From Lingula anatina (Eukaryota; Brachiopoda; Lingulata; Lingulida; Lingulidae), in NCBI RefSeq assembly GCF_001039355.2, contig NW_019775443.1:143945-207944 (forward strand): a stretch of DNA of 64,000 bases, given 5' to 3'. Positions within the stretch are counted from its first letter, which is position 1, and each line of letters starts with the position of its first letter. Made by a program: the position numbers and the translations under genes. The notes under the pieces are model-generated. The model did no database searches and was not told the origin of the DNA. It saw only the letters and a list, made by a program, of their open reading frames with translations. This document shows, in pieces, positions 10,801 to 20,951 of this stretch.

Positions 10801-13748
10801 TAAAAGTGAAAAATATAAAACATTTTATCATACCCATCCAAGAAACTAAATATCAAAATAATGGATGCATGTTACTTACCATTTGAAAGGTAAACAGTGA
10901 TTTCTATTAAAATTGTTTTTTATCTTTCTATTGTCAACATACTGTACTTTAATTATAAAAATGATAATTCTACCATTTTATCACTTATTTATTTGCCCAC
11001 TTCTTTCAAGTTACAAACCTCCTTAAACATTCTTATCTGGTCATCACTCAATTCTTCATACCATCCTGGCTTAACTGCACCTATTGGAGTGTTCAATAAT
11101 ATTAAAATTATCAAGAGACTGTAAGGATATTGGTCAAGGGAGTCAGCCATAAACATGCATTTCATCAGAGGTTATAATTAAGTTTTGTGTTTTAATGTTT
11201 TGTGCAATTCTTATTCTAATTTTTAGAATGAATTACATGCTAAATNAAAAATTTATTTTGCAAATTTTTGTGTAATACAAGCCTATACTTTTTTTTTTAA
11301 TATATATACATGGTATAATGAGGATGATAAAAACAGATAAGTACTAAAATTCATACAATCAAATAACACAACCAACATCAGAACCTTTTTTTTTTAATTT
11401 TCACTTTAATAAAAAAAACTTGAAAAAAGCTTGAGAAAAAAAACAGCCTTGTAATGATAAAACTCAAGACAGTTGAGAGAAAGTCACCTACCAAGCCTGC
11501 TCAGCTGTGGTAAAAGATGTACCTCAGGCAGCATACAAACTACACTTCCCTTCTCTGCCATGGTACGGACTGCCTATAAATTACAATAAATTATTTCTTC
11601 TAAATACTCAATAATGGTAGTTTTAGGGTATCTTCAGAGTGTCACTTATTCTAGTAGGGATCGTAAATATAAACTAAACAACTTACTGCTATACAAAATT
11701 ATAATAATAAATAATAAACATTATGATGAACAATTAAGACATTTTTAAATTAATACAATGAAGCATGTAGCATATTCACCGTCAAATCCGCGTTATCTGC
11801 GTAAATAGCTGTCCTCCTTGCACGCATGGCACCCTTGGATCCTATCTGCTCAGTTGCAAAAGTAAGCTTAAGTTTAGCCTTCTTAAAATGTTTCCCATCT
11901 TTGTCTTCATCTTCAAGAATTTTATCTCGCTTCTTTTTAGCTATGTCAGGACTATGCTTCTTTGCAGAGGATCCAGCTGGGACAACGAATAACAAAGGTT
12001 TGGCATAGGGTGAATCTTGGTCCTTTGCAATGGCTTGCATGTCTTTTAAATGCCGTGCTAACTGCCTGTCCGTCAGCCCAATTACTCTGGCACCGGCTGT
12101 GTAATGACTGATAACATGTGGTACTTGCCTGGCTTTCTGAGCGTAATAACGTGTTATCTCTCCAACTGAGTTCTTCAGCGCAAATTTTGTGATGGCAGAA
12201 AAAAACAAACTTTGACGTTTGCTATATTTTTCTCTTTTCTGTAACCTTGCTCTATCAGGATCTGCATTATAAAAAAAAAATTAATAGAAGTGCAGAAGAG
12301 GGCAGTTCCAGTAATGTATGTTTACTGTATATGCTGGGTATATATATGTTATAAGACAAAGCCAATCACCAAATGGCTGACCATATAAAAATTAGAGTTT
12401 TATATTTTTCTTTTATTCTTGAATTTTTCATTAGGTACATGTACATACAAAGACAACATGCATGGTCTAACAGATTTCATGTCATACAACACAGTGTTGT
12501 TAAAAATCACTCACCAGTAAAATATGAAGCTAACGTACCTTCAGCCAGCATATCCAAATAGCGGTCTGTGGCAGTCATATGGTACAGAAATTCATCAAAG
12601 TCAATCTCACCACTGCCATCATTGTCTAGTTCTTTAAGAACACTGCTGATTTCTTCCTCAGATAATTCTACGTCCAGTTCCCTCATCAACTTGAAGAGTT
12701 CCCTACTATCTAAGCTTCCTCCTCGATCTGAGTCCAAGAGATCAAACACCTGAATTCAGAACAAAAAATGATATATGTCACTCTAAAAGTGAAAAATATA
12801 AAACATTTTATCATACCCATCCAAGAAACTAAATATCAAAATAATGGATGCATGTTACTTACCATTTGAAAGGTAAACAGTGATTTCTATTAAAATTGTT
12901 TTTTATCTTTCTATTGTCAACATACTGTACTTTAATTATAAAAATGATAATTCTACCATTTTATCACTTATTTATTTGCCCACTTCTTTCAAGTTACAAA
13001 CCTCCTTAAACATTCTTATCTGGTCATCACTCAATTCTTCATACCATCCTGGCTTAACTGCACCTATTGGAGTGTTCAATAATATTAAAATTATCAAGAG
13101 ACTGTAAGGATATTGGTCAAGGGAGTCAGCCATAAACATGCATTTCATCAGAGGTTATAATTAAGTTTTGTGTTTTAATGTTTTGTGCAATTCTTATTCT
13201 AATTTTTAGAATGAATTACATGCTAAATACTTATTCTAATACAGTAATAGTACATGTAGTAGTGGTACGGACAAATCGATATTGCTATAAATGTAATGTC
13301 ACTAAACCGCCACTTGGACCACGTTACAAAAATGAAAACGATGACAAATTCAAAGCGCTTGGTCTTAAATCCAAACTTTTCATAGAGAACAATTCATACC
13401 AAAAGAGCCTAAAATAACAATACAAGATTCACCAACCTTTATCATCACCGTCGTCCTTGTCCATCAAAATTTCTTCAACAAACTGAATCTGCAAAAAAAG
13501 AGGGTTATTGTTTAGTCATATAAAAATATATATATTTAAAATAAACAAAATGCGACTGTCATACAATCGGGAATAAAGCTGCAAAATCACAATAATATTA
13601 AAACGGACAGAGAGTTTGGTGACAAAAAACCTCGTTCGAAATAACTCATACACAAGGTAAATGTGATATCAAATCCACCTACTTTTCGCTCTTTCTTTCC
13701 ATTTTCTTTGTTCTTTGACCCTTTCCCCTTCTGGCTGTTAGATATCAT
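7877..13748 (-). CDS. uncharacterised protein with two EF-hands, nine exons
   Basis: In coding order the exons are 13683-13748, 13437-13488, 13002-13057, 12539-12749, 11780-12261, 11492-11573, 8749-8922, 8280-8431 and 7877-8128. All junctions are GT-AG and in phase, giving 508 aa from MISNSQKGKG to PLNATMN. Both calcium loops are canonical: residues 64-75 (DSDRGGSLDSRE) and 100-111 (DNDGSGEIDFDE), as in a calmodulin-type pair. The rest is novel to me. A basic 160-residue exon (YYAQKARQVPHVISHY, then a Lys-rich run) is followed by a Pro/Ser-rich linker (RRPSIPPPLTE) and a C-terminal segment with KKQVRTAWKQW. No signal peptide or membrane segment is seen. The N-terminus is Lys-rich. A second copy of exons 3-6 lies at 11019-11074, 10556-10766, 9797-10278 and 9509-9590, almost certainly an assembly duplicate. 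The calcium-binding role is inferred from the loops; the wider function is unknown. Confidence 0.85.
9263..13228. repeat. 1.98-kb direct duplication separated by one N
   Basis: Positions 9263-11245 and 11247-13228 are nearly identical, differing by a few homopolymer lengths and single bases. One example is CGTCAACCC against CGTCAGCCC, which is silent (Leu TTG/CTG) in the minus-strand gene. The copies carry the same four exons and the same intron sequence. The only base between them is an N at 11246. Left copy continues into the 3' part of the gene and right copy into the 5' part. That is exactly what two contigs with overlapping ends give if they were abutted rather than merged. Confidence 0.95.
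11246..11246. other. single-N assembly join
   Basis: One undetermined base sits exactly at the boundary between the two 1.98-kb copies. A one-base gap at such a point is typical of contig joining with an unknown or failed overlap. Confidence 0.9.
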
Positions 13749-13851
13749 TATTCCAACTTTTAGAATGGTACTGCGTTATATCTAAGTTATTGTTGTGCCC
13801 ATAATGTACCTCATCATGTGCAAATCGCACATGGTAGATGTAAACAACGTA

Positions 13852-13893
13852 TGACGTCATAATAGAGCTTGCGCATGCGTATACTTTACGTCA
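13852..13893 (-). promoter_or_regulatory. CRE- and NRF1-like promoter block of the EF-hand gene
   Basis: About 105 bases upstream of the minus-strand start codon there is a palindromic CRE, TGACGTCA (13852-13859). It is followed by GCGCATGCG (13871-13879), the core of the NRF1 site, and TTACGTCA (13887-13894), a second CRE-like site. Three ubiquitous promoter motifs within 43 bases, in otherwise AT-rich DNA, suggest a TATA-less core promoter. The motif matches are direct; use by this gene is inferred from position. Confidence 0.5.
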
Positions 13894-13894
13894 T

Positions 13895-16390
13895 CACATT
13901 TTTTTTCTTTGCACGAAGATATACATGTAACTTATAGGCATTGGAAGTTTAATGGTTTTGATCGGGCTCATATCTCACTAATTCGACTTAACTTTTTTAT
14001 CTTTGTTATTTCTTGTCAATACAAACATCTATTTATGTAGGTCTGAATTTAGGGATTTCAAAAACACAAGTGTAAATAGGACTAATAAGTGGGTTTTTGT
14101 TTTTTCAAACTGAAAATTTTCCGGGTAGGACCTTCATGGTCCATAGGTGATTTTTTTCTTAAATCCATAAACACAACCTCCATCCAATTTCCCCAACCTA
14201 CATGTAAAACTAGATGTTTTTTTTCTTTTGAGTTGATGACAAACCGTTTTAATTTTAAAAGAGAGAGAGAGAGAGAGTGAGAGAGAAAGAGAGAGCCTCC
14301 GTTGTCTTAACGCATATATATAGAACTTAAATTAGGTCTCTTCAAATGAATGCCCACTACGTTTCGCGTGCACTTGGCTTCTGGAAGTTTTATCACTTCG
14401 TTTTTTGAATGCACACGTACGAAAGTTCATTTTCCCCCCTAGCTGCTTGATTAGGCGTCATTCAGTTAATCCAATGAGCTTTCAGTTGCATTTCCTTGGT
14501 CAGTCTGGTTGCAAACTGCCGCGGAATTGGATCGATTTACGTAGAACGATAATTTCATTGGGAATGCGACTTAAGAGATTACGTCGAATAATGATAAATC
14601 GGGTGTTTTCAAGAAAATTTACAATATTTTAAAAATAAACACTGAGAGTTTCACGAAGTAAGCGAACAAGCCTACTGGTAAATGATGTCAACATCCTCAT
14701 CCCAACTTACATAAAAAGTTATAAAAAGGTATGATTCATTATGTTTCAATGTTATAATTCAACTTTAGATAATATATATTAGAGTATTTTAACTTTATAA
14801 TAACATTATGATTCACTGCTTAAAAGTAAGACGTAAATATTTTTTATTAAACTAGCATTATAGCAACATTATGTTAACGTTACTTTTTCTTTTAAGTTAA
14901 GTTACAGTAACAGTGCATCACTACTTTCAAAGTAATCAAACGCGTTTTATTAACGTTGTGTGACGCTGGGTTTTTTCCAACATTCATCCATCAAGTCTCC
15001 CCGGGAAACGTCTATTCAATCCAATAATTATCATACTTCATTTTCTCATAACGTTAATTATTATATAATACATCTTCGTGTCAATTTATTTTCCAGAAAC
15101 TCTTGCTTGTTTTTACTGATGGTTTTAAATGGAGACCACGCTGTGATGTGGGATCATAGAACTGCCCATTGGTATTTATTGCTTCGTGGCGACTGGTAGC
15201 GACTACCACGCTCAAACTCCAAACGACCCTCTGGGTTAACTAATCATTAAGAATCAATAGTTAACATGCAATTTACCACGCATTCGGAACGACAAAGTGG
15301 CTTTCAGACCGCATACTACAATAACGGTTCTTCCAGGTGTGAAAATCTATTCCATGTCGTCACTATCATGAAACCCCATGTTGCCTGGGTAGTTGCCTCT
15401 GACTTTCATCGTCACGCTTCAGAAAAGTTATGAAGTACATTTACATCCCTTTTGCTGGTCCGGATTAATTCTAAATGTATGTTTCTTGTTATGTGGATTT
15501 GTCCCGTGTTGTCATATCATTTTCACATCTATTGAATAAGATAGGGCTAATGCGATTCATTGATTTGCGTTCAAAGAAATGACCATTAGAAAGAAGACAG
15601 GTGCTCAGATTTACTCTTCCGATTAATTATCATTGTATTTGGGCTTTTATTATTTACCATAGAGTGTAGAATGTCCCATTTCCTTTGTGCACCTAAAATA
15701 AAATCAATCTTTCCAACGATGGATTAGTGCGATACATAAATGCGTTTGGTTGCTTCCGTTGATATAACGCGTTTTTCCCATAGGTAAAGTTGACGGAGTT
15801 ATCGCATTTGAATTTACGTCCTGAACAGATAATCATAGCTGTATTACCGGTATTAATACCAGGTGAAAAGCCCTTGACAAAAAATTGTATTTATCTTTTC
15901 AATTTTTATTGATGCACTAGTGGCAGTTGAGGCCGTGTAAGGACGAACGCGATTGGCTGTTGAAGGTTAAAACGTTTATGAAGCTTTGCTATTGACGGTG
16001 TTTGTATGTCAACAAAACTCCATCATGCTCTGCCATTATTCAAGTGAAATGAGTGGCAAAGCAAACAGGGTGAAGTACAGCGTATTCATTAGACCTTAAC
16101 ACTCAGCAACAACGGACTATTTACATCAGTTTGGGGACCTACTGGTTGAGGCTATGACACCCATAGCACAAGGGGATTGACATTTACAAGTGATACTCGT
16201 ACTTCTAAAAGATGTTCACACGGTGACATGTCACCTTTTTAATCAATCTGGTGGTGTGTTGACATTTTATCTACGGGTTACCAAGGAATTATCATATGTG
16301 GACTCCTAATTTGAGATGAACTGGGACACGTGTTATTTTAGCCAGTTGGAGGTAAAATCCATAACGTACATGATTTAACTACTTTTAAAA
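13895..16390. other. intergenic region between the EF-hand and ankyrin genes
   Basis: No coding exon is supported. It contains a GA microsatellite (14261-14295). The open frames here are short, overlapping and of random composition. The 3' end should carry the promoter and 5' UTR of the ankyrin gene. Confidence 0.5.
14261..14295. repeat. (GA)n microsatellite
   Basis: A run of GA dinucleotides with a few interruptions (GAGTGAG, GAAAGA). Nothing else is visible in it. Confidence 0.9.
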
Positions 16391-17938
16391 ATGACTGGTA
16401 AAGGAGGGAAAATGGACTATACCATCAATACAGCCATCAAAAGAGGCTTTTTCCAACAGGTGCGTTTCCTTATAGAGCTTGGGTCCGATGTGAACGGAAA
16501 AGACGAAGATGGTTTAACGCCATTGATTCTGTGTGCAATGATAGAGGAAGAGGAATGGGGAGTTGGTCTTTCGAGACTCTTGTTAGAAAAGGGAGCGTCG
16601 GTAGGTTTTCGTGACAAGCGAGGACTTAATGCTCTACATTACGCCTGTCTTTACCAACGTCTAGAACTGGTTCGTGTTTTTCTATGCGCAATTGACTACG
16701 ACCTAAATCAGGGAGATAAATTTGGAAATACGGCGTTACATTACGCAGTTTCTGTTGGTAACGTTGACATTACACGGTTACTGTTAAGAACACTGCATAA
16801 ATATGGAATGACGGTGGACAAACCCAACCGACGTGGATTTACTCCTCTCATACAAGCATGGAGCACTGGTCGCGTTACCTGTGCACAAATTCTTGTAGAC
16901 GAGGGGCACGCAGACCAGGAGACCGCCGACAAAGTAGAGGGGAAAACTGCTAAAGAGTGGGAAACTGAAGTTTTAGCCAAAATGAACAAACTTGTGATAA
17001 ATCCCAAAGTAAGACGCCATAGACCAAGTACCGCGTTACGCGTGTCATCTGCGCCAATTTTACGTCGCCGGAGACCAAGCACCGCGATGAGCTTAAGGGG
17101 TAATCGGAATGCACCTGACAATGGACTCCTAGTCAATGTAGAAAAAACAGATATGTTAATCCGCAGTGCCAGTTTGTCAGACTTGAGAAATAACCCCGAA
17201 TTCGTTTTTAAACTATCTGCCGTGGACTATTTCAGTCAAGAAAACATGAATGACTTCCAACCCCAGTATGGGGAGGGTTATGACGGTTTTCAAGGACATT
17301 ATCAAAGACTAGCCCTAGATGGCAACTGGAAAGGCGAAGTGAAATCTCTTTTGCACGAATTTCAGTTCCAGTGCTCTCCCTCTTACAGGGACAGTATAAA
17401 ACCACCTCCTCCGCGACAATACATTCGTCCCGCCACGCCCCCTAGTCAACTCTCCGACGGTGAAGTACCAATGTCTGATCGGGGAAGCGCAACTGGACGT
17501 AGGTCAATTGCTGGACCCCGTGGTAAGAAATTAGAACGTCAAACATCCGACGCGAATATGTCACGCCGCGGGTCTGTGGTAAACCTTGGTCCAGCAGGGA
17601 GACGGAAAAATTCCATCGACGCCGGCAATTTGCCTCCTGGTTCCAGAGGACAGCGCAGCAAAAGAGGAAGTGTTGACATTGTACAAGAAGAGTGTGATTC
17701 TAGTCAAAGTGGGGGATCAGCAGGAAACAAGTCTGGGCTATCAGATTCCGCCAAAGCTAGTACAAATAGAAAAGAGACCGAGAATGCCAAACTTCCCCCT
17801 CGACCCGTAAGCAGAACTGGGCAGTATCGGAATAACATACCAGTGGTCAAGGAAACAAAAGTGGATAGTGATCGGACTCAACTGGATAACGTTTATGAAG
17901 AAGATGACCCAAACTATTTGTCACCATCACGGGCCTAG
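16391..17938 (+). CDS. intronless ankyrin-repeat protein with disordered tail
   Basis: A single 515-aa open frame from MTGKGGKMDYTI to YLSPSRA. Residues about 8-190 form ankyrin repeats: DGLTPLILCA, RGLNALHYACLYQRLELVRV, FGNTALHYAVSVGNVDITRL and RGFTPLIQAWSTGRVTCAQI show the TPLH-type core. The last repeat ends in KTAKEWE, which recalls the KTAREWA of vertebrate ANKRD33-type proteins; this is a resemblance only, so no symbol is given. The remainder is Ser/Arg/Pro-rich and probably disordered, with two similar HRPSTAL and RRPSTAM segments near residues 210-237 and many RRGS/RRxS sites that could be basophilic-kinase targets. There is no signal peptide or membrane segment. It has no introns, unlike every multi-exon neighbour. 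The next in-frame stop is followed by a 3' UTR with AATAAA at 18884-18889. Partner-binding scaffold is the likely role; the partner is unknown. Confidence 0.85.
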   Translation: MTGKGGKMDYTINTAIKRGFFQQVRFLIELGSDVNGKDEDGLTPLILCAMIEEEEWGVGLSRLLLEKGASVGFRDKRGLNALHYACLYQRLELVRVFLCAIDYDLNQGDKFGNTALHYAVSVGNVDITRLLLRTLHKYGMTVDKPNRRGFTPLIQAWSTGRVTCAQILVDEGHADQETADKVEGKTAKEWETEVLAKMNKLVINPKVRRHRPSTALRVSSAPILRRRRPSTAMSLRGNRNAPDNGLLVNVEKTDMLIRSASLSDLRNNPEFVFKLSAVDYFSQENMNDFQPQYGEGYDGFQGHYQRLALDGNWKGEVKSLLHEFQFQCSPSYRDSIKPPPPRQYIRPATPPSQLSDGEVPMSDRGSATGRRSIAGPRGKKLERQTSDANMSRRGSVVNLGPAGRRKNSIDAGNLPPGSRGQRSKRGSVDIVQEECDSSQSGGSAGNKSGLSDSAKASTNRKETENAKLPPRPVSRTGQYRNNIPVVKETKVDSDRTQLDNVYEEDDPNYLSPSRA

Positions 17939-18889
17939 CTAATTATTATCATCATTATTATTTACTGATAAAAATGCATTTTCCATCTTAAATCCACAAT
18001 GTCAACTTGTTTTTAGGACTTGTTTCTAGATTTGTTTGACATCATACTTATGATTTCGGAAAATGTTCCGACGGCGGGGTCCATAATACTTTCACATATT
18101 TTAGTGCCATTTTACACACGTTTTAAATGATATCCGCAATCAAATAATTTTGGTTATTGTATTCAATCACTTTTTTGTGCGCATATTAGTTTTGTTTTTC
18201 GTTGGATTTGGAGTCATTGTACATTATTTTAAAGACAGGTCAAAGTCTTTGGTACTTTAAGCAACCGCTTAAGCCAAGTGTACGTTCTGCAAGTTTACAT
18301 TTAATTACATAAAAAACTTCAAAACGAATAATAAATCTAGTCGTATGTATTATACGTACAGCCAAGGAATGAAAACTAGAAATCAAAAAGACAAACAAAA
18401 CCAAAGTGAGCATTTATAGATGTTTTGTGTTTTAAAATATTTTTTCCTTAAAAAAGGGTGAATTTTTTTACGATGTGAGTCATTCGAAAGCGCTGTTCGA
18501 CTTTTTTTTTACATTACTTTTGGTCTAGGCTCTACGTCTGTGGTATGTAAAATATTATAAACCTTTTATTGTACTAGGTCAATTCATTATGCCTAGGTGT
18601 TCAGTATATCCCCCTTTTCTGTTATTTTAGTTGTGAACTAAATTCAGTAAAATGACATTAGCTGTATACGTTTATCAGGATTTGATCGTAAATCGATACT
18701 TTTCTTTTTTCATGTGGTAGGTTTTTTGTCTCTGAATGAGAATGTACAGGGCATTTGTCTTGTTTTTATTGTGATATTTCAGTAGTTTTTGATAAAATGT
18801 ATCACAATATGCTGAACCCCGGTCTTTTTCAGTCTTGCACGTTTCAACCTACAGGGCCGATATTCGAATAAGACTGTTTTACAAATAAA

Positions 18890-20951
18890 AAAGAAAGAAT
18901 GAAACGATCAGTTGTTGTGTTTATTTAATTCTTTATTAATGGTCTTAGCTGAACAAGACATTTCTTTGAACAAGCATTGTCAATATTTTCGAAAGAGCAT
19001 TGATGATTGTAATTGAACTAGCAGCCATTTGAGTAGGACAAGTAAGCAGTCAGGTTCTTTATTGTTTGGCAACAATCAAAGCAGTGGCTTTCGGCTACGC
19101 AATTTCTTTTCGTCTGTTTGGATCAAAACACAAGACCCTAAGTCAATTGACTGAGCACATGTAACAGATAGGCCCTCGAGTGAAGTTAATATAACCATAT
19201 TGATCCTGCAAATATTCTCATGGACATTTTAAAATGCTTAACCTATGAGGAGAGGCGTGAACAACATGTTACTTTGCTTTATAAAAAAATGAAGTCGCTC
19301 TTTTTCAAATAGTTTTTTTCTTACGTTGTTTAGTTCGCTAACTGTTGCTTCTTTCCATAAAGTTCTTTTCTTACATTTTCTGGTTCCTTTAATTTTGCTC
19401 TGAGTTTCTTCAATTCGATCTTTAGAGTTTATCTGACAGAGTCGCACTCATGAAAAGAAATACGGATTCTTCTGGCACATCGTCCGGTGCTGGCACTCTG
19501 CCTGGTGCATTCTATAGCACGGTATTGCAAACCAATTTTGATTCACATATGTATACATGATTTTAAACTGCTTTCCTCTTCTTTCTGTTCTGCTACTTGT
19601 CGGACTCCTTCACAGCCCCGTTTTCATTCTTTCTTGATCTCTTCTCAGGCGTGGTGGAAACTTTTTCTTTGATGCTGCAAATTTGGGGAACTTGTGTATT
19701 AACAGTCTGCACTTGCTGGTATCATGGGTCGTTCTTCCAGTTCATGCCAATTGTAATGGTCAGCTTATCTCTATATAGCCAGAGATATTAAAGCGTATTT
19801 ACTAGAGTCCTTAATACATTTAAACTAAGACTAATTTTAAGTTACCTTTTAATTGAAAGCATTATTTTAAAGTTGATGACAGTTCTTTCTACAGCATAAA
19901 ATGCATAATTAACAGATTAAGGTAAATCATTATAACTGAGACGTCCTAACAATCTTTTCATTGGAGGTCTGTTCATTATAGCTTTTTTTCCTGAATTTAG
20001 TTTAAGACTTGAGTTATGCCTTCACGATGACTGTTGTCATTAGCCTTCGTACGTGATCGCGTATTTCGATGTATTCTAATAACATGTTTACTGAATAGAA
20101 GTGCAGTAAGTGGGCATTTGACTTGCTTTTAACACGAGATTCAAAAAGCATAAAATGAAACTACTCAGAGAGCAAATCAACTGGGAAAATTGCAAAATGA
20201 GATTTTAAAATCAATACATTAACAAAATTATAGAGTACACAAACACGAGCCTTTGATATATGATAGGCTCATGTTTGAATGAATATGTGGCTGTTTTTTA
20301 ATTAACAGTTTTATACTTATTCGCAAAAATAATAAACGAGGCAATTAATTTATCAATTAATTAATTAATTAATCATCACAAAATAAAATATTTCTCCCTT
20401 GGCCCATTTGTGACTTATTCTGAAAATTTTATCAAAATCTGTACGTAATTAATTAATTAATTGCACTAAATATCAAATCAGTTCATTCTAGAATCTATCG
20501 AAAACAAAATTTGAAATAAGAAATAAAATCTCTGGACAACAATTTACCACAAACAAACAAACTCACTCACAAACCCACAAACGCACAAGCAAGCAAAAAA
20601 AAAATTTTTTTGCGCAAGTCATAAGCTCCCCTGCCTGCACCATCCCCCTTATTTAGAAATAAAAATCTCGCTCTAATCTACATGTAAGTGAATTAGGTAC
20701 TTAGTGATCGAATCATTTATCTTTTAGCAATGGCAGTTCTTTAGAATTACTGAGAAGCGATTAGACGCAATTTTGGAGAAACACATGATCAATCATCGAA
20801 ATTCGACCGAAAAGCTCCTCTTGCAGATGAATGCATGACTTCTTTTGTAAATAGAGTCAAATATCGTACAGGGCATTGGAGTTGTTGTGACCAATGTGTG
20901 TGTCACCGTAAACAGCTCAGGGTTTATTCGAGAGGTCACCTGCTTGTGATT
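18890..20951. other. intergenic region with weak antisense coding-like frames
   Basis: No gene is well supported. On the minus strand, 19238-19447 encodes a Lys/Glu-rich frame (KDRIEETQSKIKGTRKCK) preceded by a usable acceptor. A second Lys-rich frame ends near 19609 (EKRSRKNENGAVKESDK then stop). They do not join in phase, so a decayed gene or chance are both possible. Short TTAA-repeat palindromes occur at about 20343-20375 and 20444-20462. Upstream ATGs at 20827 and 20831 are discussed with RNase H1. Confidence 0.35.
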
